Origin: Mycolicibacter kumamotonensis
GTDB taxonomy: Bacteria; Actinomycetota; Actinomycetes; Mycobacteriales; Mycobacteriaceae
Assembly (NCBI RefSeq): GCF_002086285.1
Contig: NZ_MVHU01000001.1
Span: 62,001 to 126,000 of the forward strand
Length of the DNA stretch: 64,000 nucleotides
Direction: 5' to 3'
Shown here: positions 49,763 to 56,511 of the stretch, piece by piece
Layout of the letters: each line of letters starts with the position of its first letter
Position numbering within the stretch: the first letter of the stretch is position 1
Notes under the pieces: model-generated
The model's input: the letters and a program-made list of their open reading frames with translations, nothing else
Told to the model about the DNA's origin: nothing
The model's database searches: none
Made by a program: the position numbers and the translations under genes

Positions 49763-50449
49763 TCAGCCGGTTTCGGGCGGTGGGCCGTCATACACCAGCA
49801 CGTCTCCGTCGATCCGTGCTTCGGCTGTCGGCCGATGCTCCCGCAGCTTCCCGTCGTGCATCAGGTGACGTACCGGCACCTGGCGCACCAGGGTGAGGTA
49901 GTCCGCGATCAATTTGCGGTGGCAACGCCACCACACGGTCTCTGCGCACATCACCGCGACCTGCTGACGGGCCGCATCGGCCAGCAGCTCGTCGATTCCG
50001 GCCCGGAAGTCGTCGGAACGCATGTAACCGGCGTACGAGCGGAACGAGTCGTTGCGCAGCCCGACGTCGGGACTGTCTCCTTGGACCCGTCGCCAACCGC
50101 CGAGGCGCGGCTCCCACCGGTAGCCGACGCCGGCTTCGGGCAGCCAGTGCTGCATCGCCTCGCGGGCGGTGTCGGGATTGTGCCGGCTGCCCGGCGCGGT
50201 GCGCACGTCGACGAGATGTCCCACCCCGGCACCGGTCAGCAGGGCCGTGATCTCCGCTGCGTCCGCGGTGCCATGGCCGAAGGTGAAAACCGTTGGTGTC
50301 GTGGCCCTCTCCCCTAAGGTGCCGGCTGGTGGATGTGCGGTCCGGGCTGGTCGGCGTAGAGCGCGTCGATCTCGTCGGCGTACTTCGCGGCGATCGGCCG
50401 CCGTTTCAGTTTCATGGTGAGCGTCACCTCGTCGCCGCCGGGTTCCCAC
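49763..50449 (-). CDS. DUF488 family protein
   Basis: The DUF488 domain spans from TPTVFTFGHGTADAAEI to the end. Signature stretches are HLVDVRTAPGSRHNP, GYRWEPRLGGW and the Cys/Trp/His motif CAETVWWRCHRKLIADYL. The family is of unknown function and may be nuclease-like. The N-terminal 50 residues of the 228-residue frame (Arg-rich) overlap the end of fadD and look non-coding in this frame. However, I find no ATG, GTG or TTG between 50449 and the FGHG motif. The true start is unclear. Confidence 0.75.
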   Translation of the reverse strand: MGTRRRRGDAHHETETAADRREVRRRDRRALRRPARTAHPPAGTLGERATTPTVFTFGHGTADAAEITALLTGAGVGHLVDVRTAPGSRHNPDTAREAMQHWLPEAGVGYRWEPRLGGWRRVQGDSPDVGLRNDSFRSYAGYMRSDDFRAGIDELLADAARQQVAVMCAETVWWRCHRKLIADYLTLVRQVPVRHLMHDGKLREHRPTAEARIDGDVLVYDGPPPETG

Positions 50450-52119
50450 AGCGTAGGCAGCACCCGGAAACGCTTGATCTGCTCGACGCGGGAGAGTCTG
50501 GCGTTGCCGGCGCTCACTCCGGTGGCGATCTGTCCGATCACGCCCGGGTCGGCGGCCAGCGCGGCCGGTGTCGCCTCGGCCAATCCGTGCGCGGCGGCAT
50601 ACGGTCCGACCGAGTCGGCGTCGAACACCATCAGCGCGGTGTTGTAGGGCCGCGCCTCACCGATGGTGACCATCGCCCCGATCATCGGGCAGGATGCGAG
50701 GATGGCGTTCTCGATGTTCGCCGGCGACATGTTCTTGCCCGCGGCGTTGATGATCAGCTCCTTCTTGCGGTCGACCACCCGCAGGTAGCCGTCGGCGTCT
50801 TCTTCGAGGATGTCGCCGGTGTGCAGCCAGCCGTCGGGGTCGATCGCCTCGGCGGTCTTTGCCGGATCCCTGCGGTAGCCGCGCATCACCAGCGGCCCCC
50901 GCACCAAGAACTCACCGTCAGAGGCGATACGACTTTCCAGTCCCGGCAACAACTTTCCTACGGTCCCCAGCCGGGCGTCGCGCGGATGCGCAGTCGAGGC
51001 GACACAGCTCAGCTCCGACATACCCCAGACCTCACAGATCGGAACGCCGATCCCGGCGAAGAAACCGAGCGTCTCCTTGGGAATCGGCGCTGCGCCCGAC
51101 ACCGCCCACCGCAATTCGTCCAGCCCGACCTTGGCCCGCAGCTTGGAGAGCACCAGCTCATCGGCCTGTGCCCACTCCGAGGCCACGTCGTCGGGAATCG
51201 GTTCGCCGGCCATCAGTGCCGCCGAACGCTTCGCTCCGACCGCCAGCGCCCATTGCAGGGCGGCACGGCGGTTCTCGTCGGGCTCCCCCGCGACGGTGAA
51301 TTCGATTGCGGCCTTCAGCTTCTCCCATATCCGCGGAACCGCGGCCCAGATCGTGGGTCGCACGTCGGGCAGGGCCGCGCCGATCTGGCGGGCGTCGGGC
51401 ACCACCGTGACCTGTACGCCGGCGGTCTCGGAGTTGTAGAGCGCCATCGCCCGGTCGGCGATGTGCGCCGAGGGCAGATACGAGGTGATCCGGTCGCCGA
51501 AGCGCACCCCGAGCACCGCGTCGAGGGCGGCCGCCTCGAACAGCAGGTTGGTGTGCGTCATCTCCACCCCTTTGGGCGGTCCGGTGGTCCCCGAGGTATA
51601 GATCAGCGTGACGACGTCATCGGGTTGCACTGCCCGCCAGGAGGATTCGAAGTCGAAGTCGTCGTCGGCAGCAGCCAGCAGATCCTCCATCGACAGGGTG
51701 CCGACCGGGCGCCCGTCGAGGCACACGATGTGTTCGATGGACGCTCCACTGGCACGAATGGTCTCGACATAGGCCGGCTCGCAGATCACCACCTTGGTGC
51801 CCGCGTTGGCGAACAGGTGACCGAGCTGGTCGGCGGGCAGCGTGTTGTACACCGAGAAGGAGGTGGCGCCGACGTGCTGAGCCCCGACCTCCAACGGGTA
51901 GAACTCGATCCGGTTGGCCATCATCAGCGATACCGTGTCGCCTCGCCGCACCCCCAGGCCGGCCAGCCCGGCCGCCACCTGCCGCACCTGGAGGGCATAG
52001 TCACGCCAGGTCAACGCCTGCCCGCCGCCGACGGTCCGCAACGCCACCGCGTCGGGGTCGATGGCGGCGGTGCGCTGAAACGCCTCGCACAGCGTCGACA
52101 CCGGCTGACTATCCGCCAT
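50314..52119 (-). CDS. fadD11: Long-chain acyl-CoA ligase (FadD11-like)
   Basis: Adenylates and thioesterifies a fatty acid; 601 residues. The P-loop-like AMP motif is LIYTSGTTGPPKGVEMTH. SYLPSAHIADRAMAL, EVWGMSELSCVAS, the Asp/Arg block GWLHTGDILEEDADGYLRVVDRKKELII and the C-terminal Lys region LTMKLKRRPIAAKY are present. No carrier or reductase domain is fused. In M. tuberculosis fadD11 lies between ilvA and dnaE1, so position supports the symbol. An enoyl-CoA hydratase gene sits 24 nt upstream, suggesting a fatty-acid operon. Confidence 0.85.
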   Translation of the reverse strand: MADSQPVSTLCEAFQRTAAIDPDAVALRTVGGGQALTWRDYALQVRQVAAGLAGLGVRRGDTVSLMMANRIEFYPLEVGAQHVGATSFSVYNTLPADQLGHLFANAGTKVVICEPAYVETIRASGASIEHIVCLDGRPVGTLSMEDLLAAADDDFDFESSWRAVQPDDVVTLIYTSGTTGPPKGVEMTHTNLLFEAAALDAVLGVRFGDRITSYLPSAHIADRAMALYNSETAGVQVTVVPDARQIGAALPDVRPTIWAAVPRIWEKLKAAIEFTVAGEPDENRRAALQWALAVGAKRSAALMAGEPIPDDVASEWAQADELVLSKLRAKVGLDELRWAVSGAAPIPKETLGFFAGIGVPICEVWGMSELSCVASTAHPRDARLGTVGKLLPGLESRIASDGEFLVRGPLVMRGYRRDPAKTAEAIDPDGWLHTGDILEEDADGYLRVVDRKKELIINAAGKNMSPANIENAILASCPMIGAMVTIGEARPYNTALMVFDADSVGPYAAAHGLAEATPAALAADPGVIGQIATGVSAGNARLSRVEQIKRFRVLPTLWEPGGDEVTLTMKLKRRPIAAKYADEIDALYADQPGPHIHQPAP

Positions 52120-52143
52120 CCCGTCCTCCTGTTCGCCTCCGCC

Positions 52144-52929
52144 TCAACGGCGGCTCACCTTTTCCAGATAGGCCATCGCCGCAGCCTGCGACTCGGGATC
52201 GTGCAGGGCTGTCACCAGCGCGTCGGCGTCGTTCCAGCTGCGCACGGTCGCCACCATTCCCTCGGCCACCGCGTTGACCTGACGCTTGGTGCCGCAGAGT
52301 GTGAGCACAGACTTGCCGACCAGCTGCTCGACCAGCTCGTCGACCGCGGCGTCGAGGTCCGCCTCGGGCACCACCCGGTTGACGAATCCGGCTGCCTTCG
52401 CCTCTGCGGCGTCGAACGGCCGGCAGGTCATCACCAGTTCCTTGGTGAGCGACGGACCGATCTCACGCACCAGCCGCGGGACACCGCCCCAGGCCAGCGG
52501 GATGCCCAAGTCGACTTCCGGAATCGAAAAACGGGTGTTCTCGGCGGCCACCCGCAGGTCGCAGGCTGCGGCCAGTACCACCCCGCCGCCGACGCAGTGG
52601 CCGTGCAGCCGCACCACCGTCACCGCCCGCATCGCCTCGATGGCATCGGCCATGCGGCGCCCGGCATCGGCGGCCTCCCGCATCGCCGCCGCGCCGTTCG
52701 CGGCGGCCGCGAACGCAGCCAGGTCCGCGCCGGCCGAGAAGGCCCGGCCATTGCCGGCGATGACGACGACCTTCACCGCGGGGCGTGCGTCGAACCAGCG
52801 GGCCGCGGCCACCAGTTCCTCGAGCGTTGCGGTGCTCAGCGGGTTGAGTTTGTCGGGCCGGTTCAAGGTGATCGAGCCACGCGCCCCTTCAGCCGCCACC
52901 GCGAGGGTGGTCGCCTGCTGCGATTCCAT
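52144..52929 (-). CDS. Enoyl-CoA hydratase/isomerase family protein
   Basis: Crotonase-fold protein of 261 residues. The first oxyanion segment is NGRAFSAGADLAAFA and the second HGHCVGGGVVLAAACDLRVA. The Glu/Asp positions IPEVDLGIPLAWGG include Glu and Asp near the usual hydratase glutamates, so hydratase or isomerase activity is possible. Substrate unknown. It is upstream of the acyl-CoA ligase on the same strand and probably forms a two-gene unit. Confidence 0.9.
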   Translation of the reverse strand: MESQQATTLAVAAEGARGSITLNRPDKLNPLSTATLEELVAAARWFDARPAVKVVVIAGNGRAFSAGADLAAFAAAANGAAAMREAADAGRRMADAIEAMRAVTVVRLHGHCVGGGVVLAAACDLRVAAENTRFSIPEVDLGIPLAWGGVPRLVREIGPSLTKELVMTCRPFDAAEAKAAGFVNRVVPEADLDAAVDELVEQLVGKSVLTLCGTKRQVNAVAEGMVATVRSWNDADALVTALHDPESQAAAMAYLEKVSRR

Positions 52930-53015
52930 GGCGACGACGTTAGCGGCGGCGCGGCGGCGTTGGTCCGCTTTGCCCTTACGTGTCGGATCGCGTCGCGTCG
53001 CCTACGGTGAAGCCC

Positions 53016-53849
53016 ATGCCGATTGCCGTCACCGAGTTCAGCCGCCTCGAGCAGACAGCGTTTCTCACCGCGTACGCCCGCGCCCTCGACAACCGCTCGC
53101 CCACGCCGATCCTCGGCGACGAGTTCTCGGACCGGGTCGTCGGACTGATCGACTACGACTTCGCCGGATTCCGGATCCCGGCCAGCGTGGTGCGGCAGAC
53201 GGCACTGCGAGCCAAGATGCTCGACGAGCGGGTCCGCAGGTATACCGCGGCGAACGCCGACGCGGTCGTGGTGGACCTCGGCGCCGGGCTCAACGAACCG
53301 CTGGCGCGGGTGCAGCCGCCGGCGGGCGTCGACTGGTACAGCATCGATCTACCGAATGTCATTGCGCTGCGCGGCAAACTGCTGCCGACCCGGCCCGCAG
53401 AGCACGCCCTCGCGGCCGATCTCACCAGCGAGGACTGGACGGCCGGCATCCCGGTCGGCCGGCCCACCATGGTGATCGCCGACGGCCTGTTCGCCTTTCT
53501 CACCGAACAGCAGGTCATCGCCCTGCTGGGACGCGTCATCGACCACTTCGAGACCGGCGAGCTGGCGTTCAACGACTACGGCCGGGTCGGCGCGATGAGC
53601 TCGCTGGCGATGAAGCTCGCACCGCGGGGCATGTTCAGCATGCTTCGCCACGTCTGGGCCAACCCCGGCTTCACCGACCCGCACACACCCGAGCGCTGGG
53701 ACCCGCGACTGCGTCTCGTCGAGCAGGCCTGCCTGGCGCATGCCGCCGAAGTCGACTCGTTTCCCGGCGCGGCCCGAGCGGTCACCCGGCTTGCCGGCCG
53801 CTTTAAATCACTGGCCGGCAAAGCGCGGGTGCTGCGCTACAAGTTCTGA
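53016..53849 (+). CDS. Class I SAM-dependent methyltransferase (LCM/TcmP type)
   Basis: A 277-residue protein with N-terminal TAFLTAYARALDNRSPTPIL, SAM motif I VVVDLGAGLNEPL, an acidic strand-2 end (YSIDLPNVIALR) and motif IV-like VIADGLFAFLTEQQV. The leucine-carboxymethyltransferase-like family includes polyketide O-methyltransferases; substrate unknown. ATG 53016 is preferred to GTG 52980: TACGGT (53003-53008) ends exactly 7 nt upstream, predicting a leaderless mRNA. Confidence 0.85.
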   Translation: MPIAVTEFSRLEQTAFLTAYARALDNRSPTPILGDEFSDRVVGLIDYDFAGFRIPASVVRQTALRAKMLDERVRRYTAANADAVVVDLGAGLNEPLARVQPPAGVDWYSIDLPNVIALRGKLLPTRPAEHALAADLTSEDWTAGIPVGRPTMVIADGLFAFLTEQQVIALLGRVIDHFETGELAFNDYGRVGAMSSLAMKLAPRGMFSMLRHVWANPGFTDPHTPERWDPRLRLVEQACLAHAAEVDSFPGAARAVTRLAGRFKSLAGKARVLRYKF

Positions 53850-53861
53850 GCCCGCCGGAGG

Positions 53862-54590
53862 TCAGACACCGTCACAGACTGCGCCGAGGAAGTCGCACGG
53901 GTCGAAGTCCAGGCTGGCGAACGGGTCCGGGGGGATCAGGTAGTCCGGCACCTCAGGGGTCCACGAGTGGAACAGACTGTTCCATATCTGCATCGGGCCT
54001 TCGCCGGCGAACTCGATCAGGCCCGCCGAGGTGAAGTTGATCGGATCGGTCACCACGGTGTAGCTGGTGTCGCCGAGAGACATGACCCAGTAGTTCAGCT
54101 CGTGCGGTCCGACCCCGTTGATCGTCAGGTTGGTGAAATCTCCGATGTGGATCTGGTAGATCGACGACCCGGCGAGGTAGCCGAAATTGCCCAGGTCGCT
54201 GAGATCGAAGTCCTCGGGCAGGTCGGGGTTGACCGTGAAGTCACCGAATTGGTAGGCCGAGGTGGAGAAGAACGAGTTCCAGTAGTCCTCGATCTTGATG
54301 TTGTAGGTACCGGTGTCGATCACGTTGCCGTCTTCCCCGGTGTACTGCACGGTGTAGGGCTGGTCGCCCTTCCAGTCGGTGATGACGGGACGGACACCTT
54401 CGTACTTCCAGTCGCCGTCCAGCGGGCTACCCATCACCAGGCAGACCGCCCCGTCACAGGTCTCCCAGGGGCCGCCCTCGGTGAAAGGGTCCCCGGCGGC
54501 GTTCGCCGCGGACATCGGCAGCACCAATGCGGCGAACCCAGCAGCGGCGCCTACCCCGATCAGGGTAAGAAGACGACGCGATTTCCACAT
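53862..54590 (-). CDS. Secreted hypothetical protein, paralogue A
   Basis: A 242-residue secreted protein I do not recognise. Signal peptide: basic MWKSRR, a hydrophobic core, and cleavage probably after SAANA near residue 31. Mature features are a CX4C pair (Cys45, Cys50 in ETCDGAVCLVMG), DWKGDQPYTVQYTG, a Trp/Tyr/Asp-rich middle with IKIEDYWNSF, and a C-terminal PDYLIPPDP block. A second Cys pair (232, 239) is at the extreme C-terminus. GGAGG precedes the ATG. It is homologous to the neighbour at 54748-55437 over its full length. No enzyme motif is seen; it could be a beta-rich envelope or secreted factor. Confidence 0.85.
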   Translation of the reverse strand: MWKSRRLLTLIGVGAAAGFAALVLPMSAANAAGDPFTEGGPWETCDGAVCLVMGSPLDGDWKYEGVRPVITDWKGDQPYTVQYTGEDGNVIDTGTYNIKIEDYWNSFFSTSAYQFGDFTVNPDLPEDFDLSDLGNFGYLAGSSIYQIHIGDFTNLTINGVGPHELNYWVMSLGDTSYTVVTDPINFTSAGLIEFAGEGPMQIWNSLFHSWTPEVPDYLIPPDPFASLDFDPCDFLGAVCDGV

Positions 54591-54645
54591 GACTGCCTCC
54601 GTTAAGCTTGTTGCACTTGCATACCTGTGACGCTCAGGTGACCAA

Positions 54646-54654
54646 ACGTTACAC
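54646..54654 (-). promoter_or_regulatory. Promoter element shared by the secreted paralogues (A)
   Basis: On the minus strand GTGTAACGT lies about 56-64 nt before the start codon; TAACGT fits a TANNNT -10. The same nonamer occurs at nearly the same distance upstream of paralogue B. The surrounding 54600-54720 region is noticeably AT-richer than the rest of the window. Confidence 0.5.
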
Positions 54655-54747
54655 GTGCGTTATCGGGTCCACATCAGAGTCTGATGAGTTTTTTTGTTAA
54701 TACTGAGTTTTCGGGCGGCGTTCGGCCTGGCCACCCTACGTTGTGCT

Positions 54748-55437
54748 CTAGAATCCCGCCAGCGCGGCGTACTCGCTGGGATCGAAGTCGAGGCCGTACC
54801 ACGGGTCATCGGGGATGAGGTAGTCCGGCACCGGGACATAACTGGAGTTATCGAGACTATTCCACAAAAGAGTGGGGGCCGCATCTCCGGCGTACTGGAT
54901 GTAGTCCTGCGACGCCCCGTCCATTGTCACCACGGTGTTCACGTAGTTCGGCGTGGTGACGATCCAGTAGCTTGCGCCGTTGGCCGCGTCGTTGATCGTC
55001 ACCTGGGTCGTGCTGCCGAACGTGGTGCTGTAGATGGCGGTTCCGGTCAGGTCGCCGAACGGGCCCGGGTCGACGGTGGCATCGGCCGGCGTGAAGTCGC
55101 CGTAGATATAGGTGGAGCTGGACATGAACTGCGACCAGTAATCCTCCACCTTGATGTCATAGCTGCCCGCGCTGACCGTGGAGCCGTCGGCTCCGGTCAC
55201 CTCGACGTTGTACGCTTGCTCCCCCTTCCAGTCGGTGAAGAAAGGCCGAAAGCCGCTGTAGGTCCAGGAACCGGGTTCGTAGTCGCCCATCACCAGGCAT
55301 GTCGTCCCCGCACAGGTCTCATAAGGGCCGGTGTCGGCGACACCGGCGTGCGCGAGCGCCACCGGCATGACGAACCCGGCGAACAGGGCGGCCGCTGCTC
55401 CCCCGAGCAGCGAGACGACACGGTTTCGCACAGACAT
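54748..55437 (-). CDS. Secreted hypothetical protein, paralogue B
   Basis: A 229-residue secreted protein paralogous to the one at 53862-54590. ATG 55437 gives a standard signal peptide (MSVRNR, hydrophobic core, AHA near 31). Shared blocks in the same order: CX4C (Cys42, Cys47 in ETCAGTTCLVMG), FFTDWKGEQAYNVEVTG, YDIKVEDYWSQF, a YGDF motif, then WNSL and PVPDYLIPDDP followed by LDFDP. It lacks the C-terminal Cys pair of paralogue A. Function unknown; it is strongly acidic and aromatic with few Lys or Arg in the mature part. Confidence 0.85.
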   Translation of the reverse strand: MSVRNRVVSLLGGAAAALFAGFVMPVALAHAGVADTGPYETCAGTTCLVMGDYEPGSWTYSGFRPFFTDWKGEQAYNVEVTGADGSTVSAGSYDIKVEDYWSQFMSSSTYIYGDFTPADATVDPGPFGDLTGTAIYSTTFGSTTQVTINDAANGASYWIVTTPNYVNTVVTMDGASQDYIQYAGDAAPTLLWNSLDNSSYVPVPDYLIPDDPWYGLDFDPSEYAALAGF

Positions 55438-55489
55438 CACAGATGGTCCCTTTCCCCCTGAGCCACACATGTTGTGTGTGAAGTTTCAG

Positions 55490-55498
55490 ACGTTACAC
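55490..55498 (-). promoter_or_regulatory. Promoter element shared by the secreted paralogues (B)
   Basis: GTGTAACGT on the minus strand, about 53-61 nt before the start at 55437, matching the element at 54646-54654 in sequence and distance. It may be the -10 region of each gene or a binding site for a common regulator. A related AAACGTTAC lies further upstream near 55532. Confidence 0.5.
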
Positions 55499-55548
55499 CG
55501 GTGATGCTGTGTTGTTATAGGAAACCTACCTAAACGTTACGTTGAGGT

Positions 55549-55998
55549 TTATCTCTCCGGCCGGGCCGGGACACCCCGCTGCGGCTCACACCCCATCCCG
55601 GCGCCGCCAGGTGCCGGCGGCGGATGGATCCCGCAGGTACAGGCGTCGATGGACGGGCAGGTGCACCGCATTCCCCACTCGATCACCGCCCGGGCGCGGG
55701 ACAGGGATTCCAGCTGGGCGTCGATCTCGGCGAGCTTGGCCTGCGCCAACGCGCGGCTCGCCGGACGTCCGGGCACGTCGTCGGCGAACAACAGCCGGAT
55801 CTCATCGAGGGCGAATCCGGCCGACTTGCACAGGCCGATGATCTCGAGGCGGGCCAGCACCGAGTCGTCGTACCGACGCTGACCGCCGACACGTGCCGGC
55901 GGCGCCACCAGACCGACCTGCTCGTAGTAGCGCAGGGTTGTCGCGGCGACTCCGCTCCGACGGGCCACCTCACCGATCGTCAGCCGGTCCGACAACAC
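55549..55998 (-). CDS. MerR-family regulator with CxC-x5-CxC cysteine cluster
   Basis: A 149-residue regulator. The winged helix has LTIGEVARRSGVAATTLRYYEQVGL and RRYDDSVLARLEII, followed by the dimer coiled coil. The C-terminus carries Cys112, Cys114, Cys120 and Cys122 (RCTCPSIDACTCGIH), a spacing different from the C-x2-C-x-C-x5-C of SoxR, so an Fe-S or metal site is plausible. A further Cys137 and a Pro/Gly/Arg tail follow. It is divergent from the oxidoreductase at 56048-56500, whose promoter has MerR-type geometry. Start GTG 55998. Confidence 0.88.
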   Translation of the reverse strand: MLSDRLTIGEVARRSGVAATTLRYYEQVGLVAPPARVGGQRRYDDSVLARLEIIGLCKSAGFALDEIRLLFADDVPGRPASRALAQAKLAEIDAQLESLSRARAVIEWGMRCTCPSIDACTCGIHPPPAPGGAGMGCEPQRGVPARPER

Positions 55999-56010
55999 AT
56001 CCCCTCATCC

Positions 56011-56041
56011 TTGACTTAGAGCCAACTCTAGGTTGTTCACT
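56011..56041 (+). promoter_or_regulatory. MerR-type promoter with 19-nt spacer and dyad
   Basis: TTGACT (-35, 56011-56016) and TTCACT (-10-like, 56036-56041) are separated by 19 nt, the long spacer typical of MerR-activated promoters. The spacer contains the dyad TAGAG-CCAA-CTCTA (56017-56030). The -10 ends 6 nt before the ATG at 56048, predicting a leaderless transcript. Control by the divergent MerR protein is inferred. Confidence 0.7.
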
Positions 56042-56047
56042 GGCGTC

Positions 56048-56500
56048 ATGTCTGCACAACGACTCCACGTGCTGGGCGAAGCCCGCTACGCGCTGCTACG
56101 GTCCTTCCGCCGCGACGGCTCGCCCGTCCTCACGCCGGTGTGGTTCGCGCTCGATGGCGACACCCTGGTGTTCCGGACCAAGATCGGCCCCAAGACCCGG
56201 CGGCTCGCGTCGCGCCCGGATGTCGAGTTGACCGCCTGCGATTATCGCGGCCGGCCCCGTCACGACGCCACGACCGTTGCCGGGCGGGCCACGATTCTCT
56301 CCGGTGGCGAAGCCGAGGCGGCCAATGCCACGCTGCATCGGCGCTACGGCTGGCAGTGGAACGTGATTCCGATGATCCCGATCCCCGGGGTCACCAACGT
56401 GCACCGCGACCTGAGTGTCCGGGACAAGTTGCGGCGCACCAGGACTCGTTCGCTATGGCCGGACAGCGTGATCGTGCGGGTGGCACCGGCGGATGCCTGA
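56048..56500 (+). CDS. PPOX-class (F420 or flavin-dependent) oxidoreductase
   Basis: A 150-residue split-barrel protein of the pyridoxamine-oxidase-like/FDOR-B class. It has GSPVLTPVWFALDGDTLVF, the cofactor-binding IGPKTRRLASRPDVELTACD and AGRATILSGGEAEAAN. F420 versus FMN cannot be settled by eye, but mycobacterial members of this group commonly use F420. ATG 56048 was chosen over GTG/TTG-type alternatives because of the promoter spacing. It is probably the main target of the divergent MerR regulator. Confidence 0.87.
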   Translation: MSAQRLHVLGEARYALLRSFRRDGSPVLTPVWFALDGDTLVFRTKIGPKTRRLASRPDVELTACDYRGRPRHDATTVAGRATILSGGEAEAANATLHRRYGWQWNVIPMIPIPGVTNVHRDLSVRDKLRRTRTRSLWPDSVIVRVAPADA

Positions 56501-56511
56501 CCGCATCGCCG

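Noticed and set aside
54655..54747. Small gene in the AT-rich gap between the secreted paralogues
   Set aside because: The only open frames here are short and lack a start with a ribosome-binding site; the T-run near 54689-54695 is not preceded by a stable stem.
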